DNA of 64,000 nucleotides, taken from contig CANJKZ010000142.1 of NCBI GenBank assembly GCA_947471745.1, positions 4,332,501 to 4,396,500 on the forward strand. Direction: 5' to 3'. The translations under genes were made by a program, and so were the position numbers. Source of the stretch: Closterium sp. Naga37s-1. Its lineage: Eukaryota > Streptophyta > Zygnematophyceae > Desmidiales > Closteriaceae. Positions 63,501-64,000 of this stretch are shown piece after piece. The number at the start of each line of letters is the position of its first letter. Positions within the stretch are counted from its first letter, which is position 1. The notes under the pieces were generated by a model, which made no database searches, was not told the DNA's origin, and saw nothing but the letters and a program-made list of their open reading frames with translations.

Positions 63501-64000
63501 CCCCCCTCCCCCCTCTCCCCTATCCGCTCTCCCATCTGCCTTCTCCGCCCTGCCCTCTGCCCCTTGCTTGCTCTGCACTATACCCTCTGCCAGTCCCCTG
63601 CACTTTCTGACCTCCCATCCCCTCACCCCCACACAAACCGCCTCCCCTTCTCCCCCCAGCAAGCTGACAGCCATACACGCAATCTAGCCCGCCAGCAGTC
63701 CTTCCTGCAAGCCCAGTGCCACAGGGAGCAGACTTTTGAGGCGCCTCAAAACTCTACTCCCCCACAACCCCCCACCCCTCCCTGCAGCAAGCTGACGGCC
63801 ATACACGCAACATCAGACGAGGTGTCATCATGGGTGGACCAGCGCAATTTGGCCCGCCAGCAGTCCTTCCTGCAAGCCCAGCGCCACAGGGAGCAGGAGG
63901 AGCTGCAGCGCCTGCAGGCCCGCGCTCCAGCCTCGGCCTCACAAGGCGGGTCCGCCACCGGAGGGGGTGCAGCGGCAGCCGGGCCGGTGCAGAGCGGTGC
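60543..64000 (+). CDS. UBE4: Ubiquitin conjugation factor E4 (UBE4/UFD2), 5' part, truncated by window end
   Basis: UFD2-type E4 enzymes extend ubiquitin chains through a C-terminal U-box; the plant member is also called MUSE3. Exons 60543-60968, 61180-61470, 61777-62012, 62558-62762, 63194-63348 and 63786-64000 (open) join in phase for about 509 residues. Family-like stretches: IVYLEQLAAELLSENKAMLL, LERALMDRLS, YAGLSLQHADMF, LGPFQGPLSAL, SLLGPFLHISIIPDP, SQQLFSKPSERRKAELSSSF, GLHEVLRVLLKAPLTRDKVL and MFLNLGSLLLKLCEPFLDPS. These belong to the Ufd2 core; the U-box lies beyond the window. A GVGVG repeat in exon 2 and a Gly/Ala-rich end in exon 6 are local expansions. Four introns or intron edges hold partial exon copies or palindromes. 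The ATG at 60543 matches the family start. Confidence 0.9.
62388..62450 (+). repeat. Partial copy of UBE4 exon 4 start in intron 3
   Basis: The acceptor and first ~63 bases of exon 4 (62558 onward) are present 170 bp upstream with a single base difference. The copy runs into intron-like sequence without a donor. I see no palindrome between this copy and the real exon. Confidence 0.88.
63055..63164 (+). repeat. Diverged partial copy of UBE4 exon 5 start with palindrome-like linker
   Basis: 63055-63110 resembles the last bases of intron 5 and the first ~50 bases of exon 5 (63186-63240) at roughly 80% identity. Its CTCAAATT lacks the acceptor AG, and a stop (TAG) appears. Between copy and exon lies TTTGTAAGGCGCCTCATC (63147-63164), sharing the AGGCGCCTC core. 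Confidence 0.7.
63349..63408. repeat. 22-bp palindrome between 16-bp direct repeats, UBE4 intron 5
   Basis: GTCTGTGCCCTGCTTT follows the exon 5 boundary at 63349 and recurs at 63393, 44 bp later. Between the copies is a perfect 22-bp palindrome centred on GAATTC (63370-63391), with arms GTTTTTGAGAA / TTCTCAAAAAC. Confidence 0.92.
63658..63751 (+). repeat. Partial copy of UBE4 exon 6 with the 18-bp palindrome
   Basis: 63658-63730 repeats the start of exon 6 (63783-63896) but lacks an internal segment of ~41 bp bounded by CGCAA in the original, a microhomology deletion. It is followed at once by the perfect palindrome TTTTGAGGCGCCTCAAAA (63734-63751), then the C-rich tract and real acceptor. 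Confidence 0.9.

Noticed and set aside
1-64000. Autonomous transposons, retroelements, tRNA, rRNA and CRISPR arrays
   Set aside because: I saw no reverse transcriptase, integrase or transposase motifs, no cloverleaf with proper A and B boxes, and no spaced repeat array. A careful computed search could still find short or degraded examples.

Overview
The window is nuclear DNA of a green-lineage (streptophyte) eukaryote. The genes are intron-rich with GT-AG boundaries, and several belong to plant families: MED23, NCA1, a plastid trigger-factor-like protein, a UP3-type A/B-barrel protein, two DUF2828 proteins and UBE4/UFD2. There is one ordinary chloroplast-targeted gene and no bacterial operon structure. 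Proteins carry long Ala, Gly, Glu and Gln runs, and introns are C/T-rich and full of minisatellites. I think a charophyte alga (perhaps a zygnematophyte) is more likely than a vascular plant, but the genus cannot be fixed from this sequence alone. Layout: 1-1.9 kb holds two terminal-inverted-repeat elements. 1.9-15.9 kb (+) is a complete 22-exon MED23. 17.2-18.2 kb (+) is a small three-exon gene I do not recognise. 18.8-22.8 kb (-) is a 10-exon plastid trigger-factor-like gene. 24.1-29.9 kb (+) is NCA1, a RING/helical-repeat catalase cofactor, with a large foldback element in one intron. 30.1-31.0 kb (-) is a UP3-like A/B-barrel gene. 31.9-37.4 kb (+) is an FCP1/NIF-type HAD-domain gene with very long disordered flanks. 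37.7-45 kb holds a tandem pair of DUF2828 (vWA-like) genes. They arose from a segmental duplication that also copied the 3' end of the HAD gene; that copy now lies behind a new 5' exon and may be a chimeric gene. 46.6-47.1 kb may encode a small secreted peptide. 47-59 kb is repeat-rich with no recognisable gene: two related 2.6-3.7 kb blocks, (TTCAGG)n runs, a 68-bp satellite and long degenerate simple repeats. 60.5-64.0 kb (+) is the 5' part of UBE4/UFD2, cut by the window end. Nearly all exon boundaries were chosen by requiring a GT-AG intron, matching phase and agreement with the remembered family pattern; the complete coding sequences all close in frame. The genes are housekeeping (transcription, protein folding, catalase maturation, ubiquitin chain elongation) and do not form one pathway. 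The most unusual structure is a recurring one: introns hold partial copies of the neighbouring exon edge, and a short palindrome related to TTTTGAGGCGCCTCAAAA often lies between the copy and the real exon. It occurs in MED23, the trigger-factor gene, UBE4 and (without an exon copy) the HAD gene, and is the best candidate here for something undescribed.
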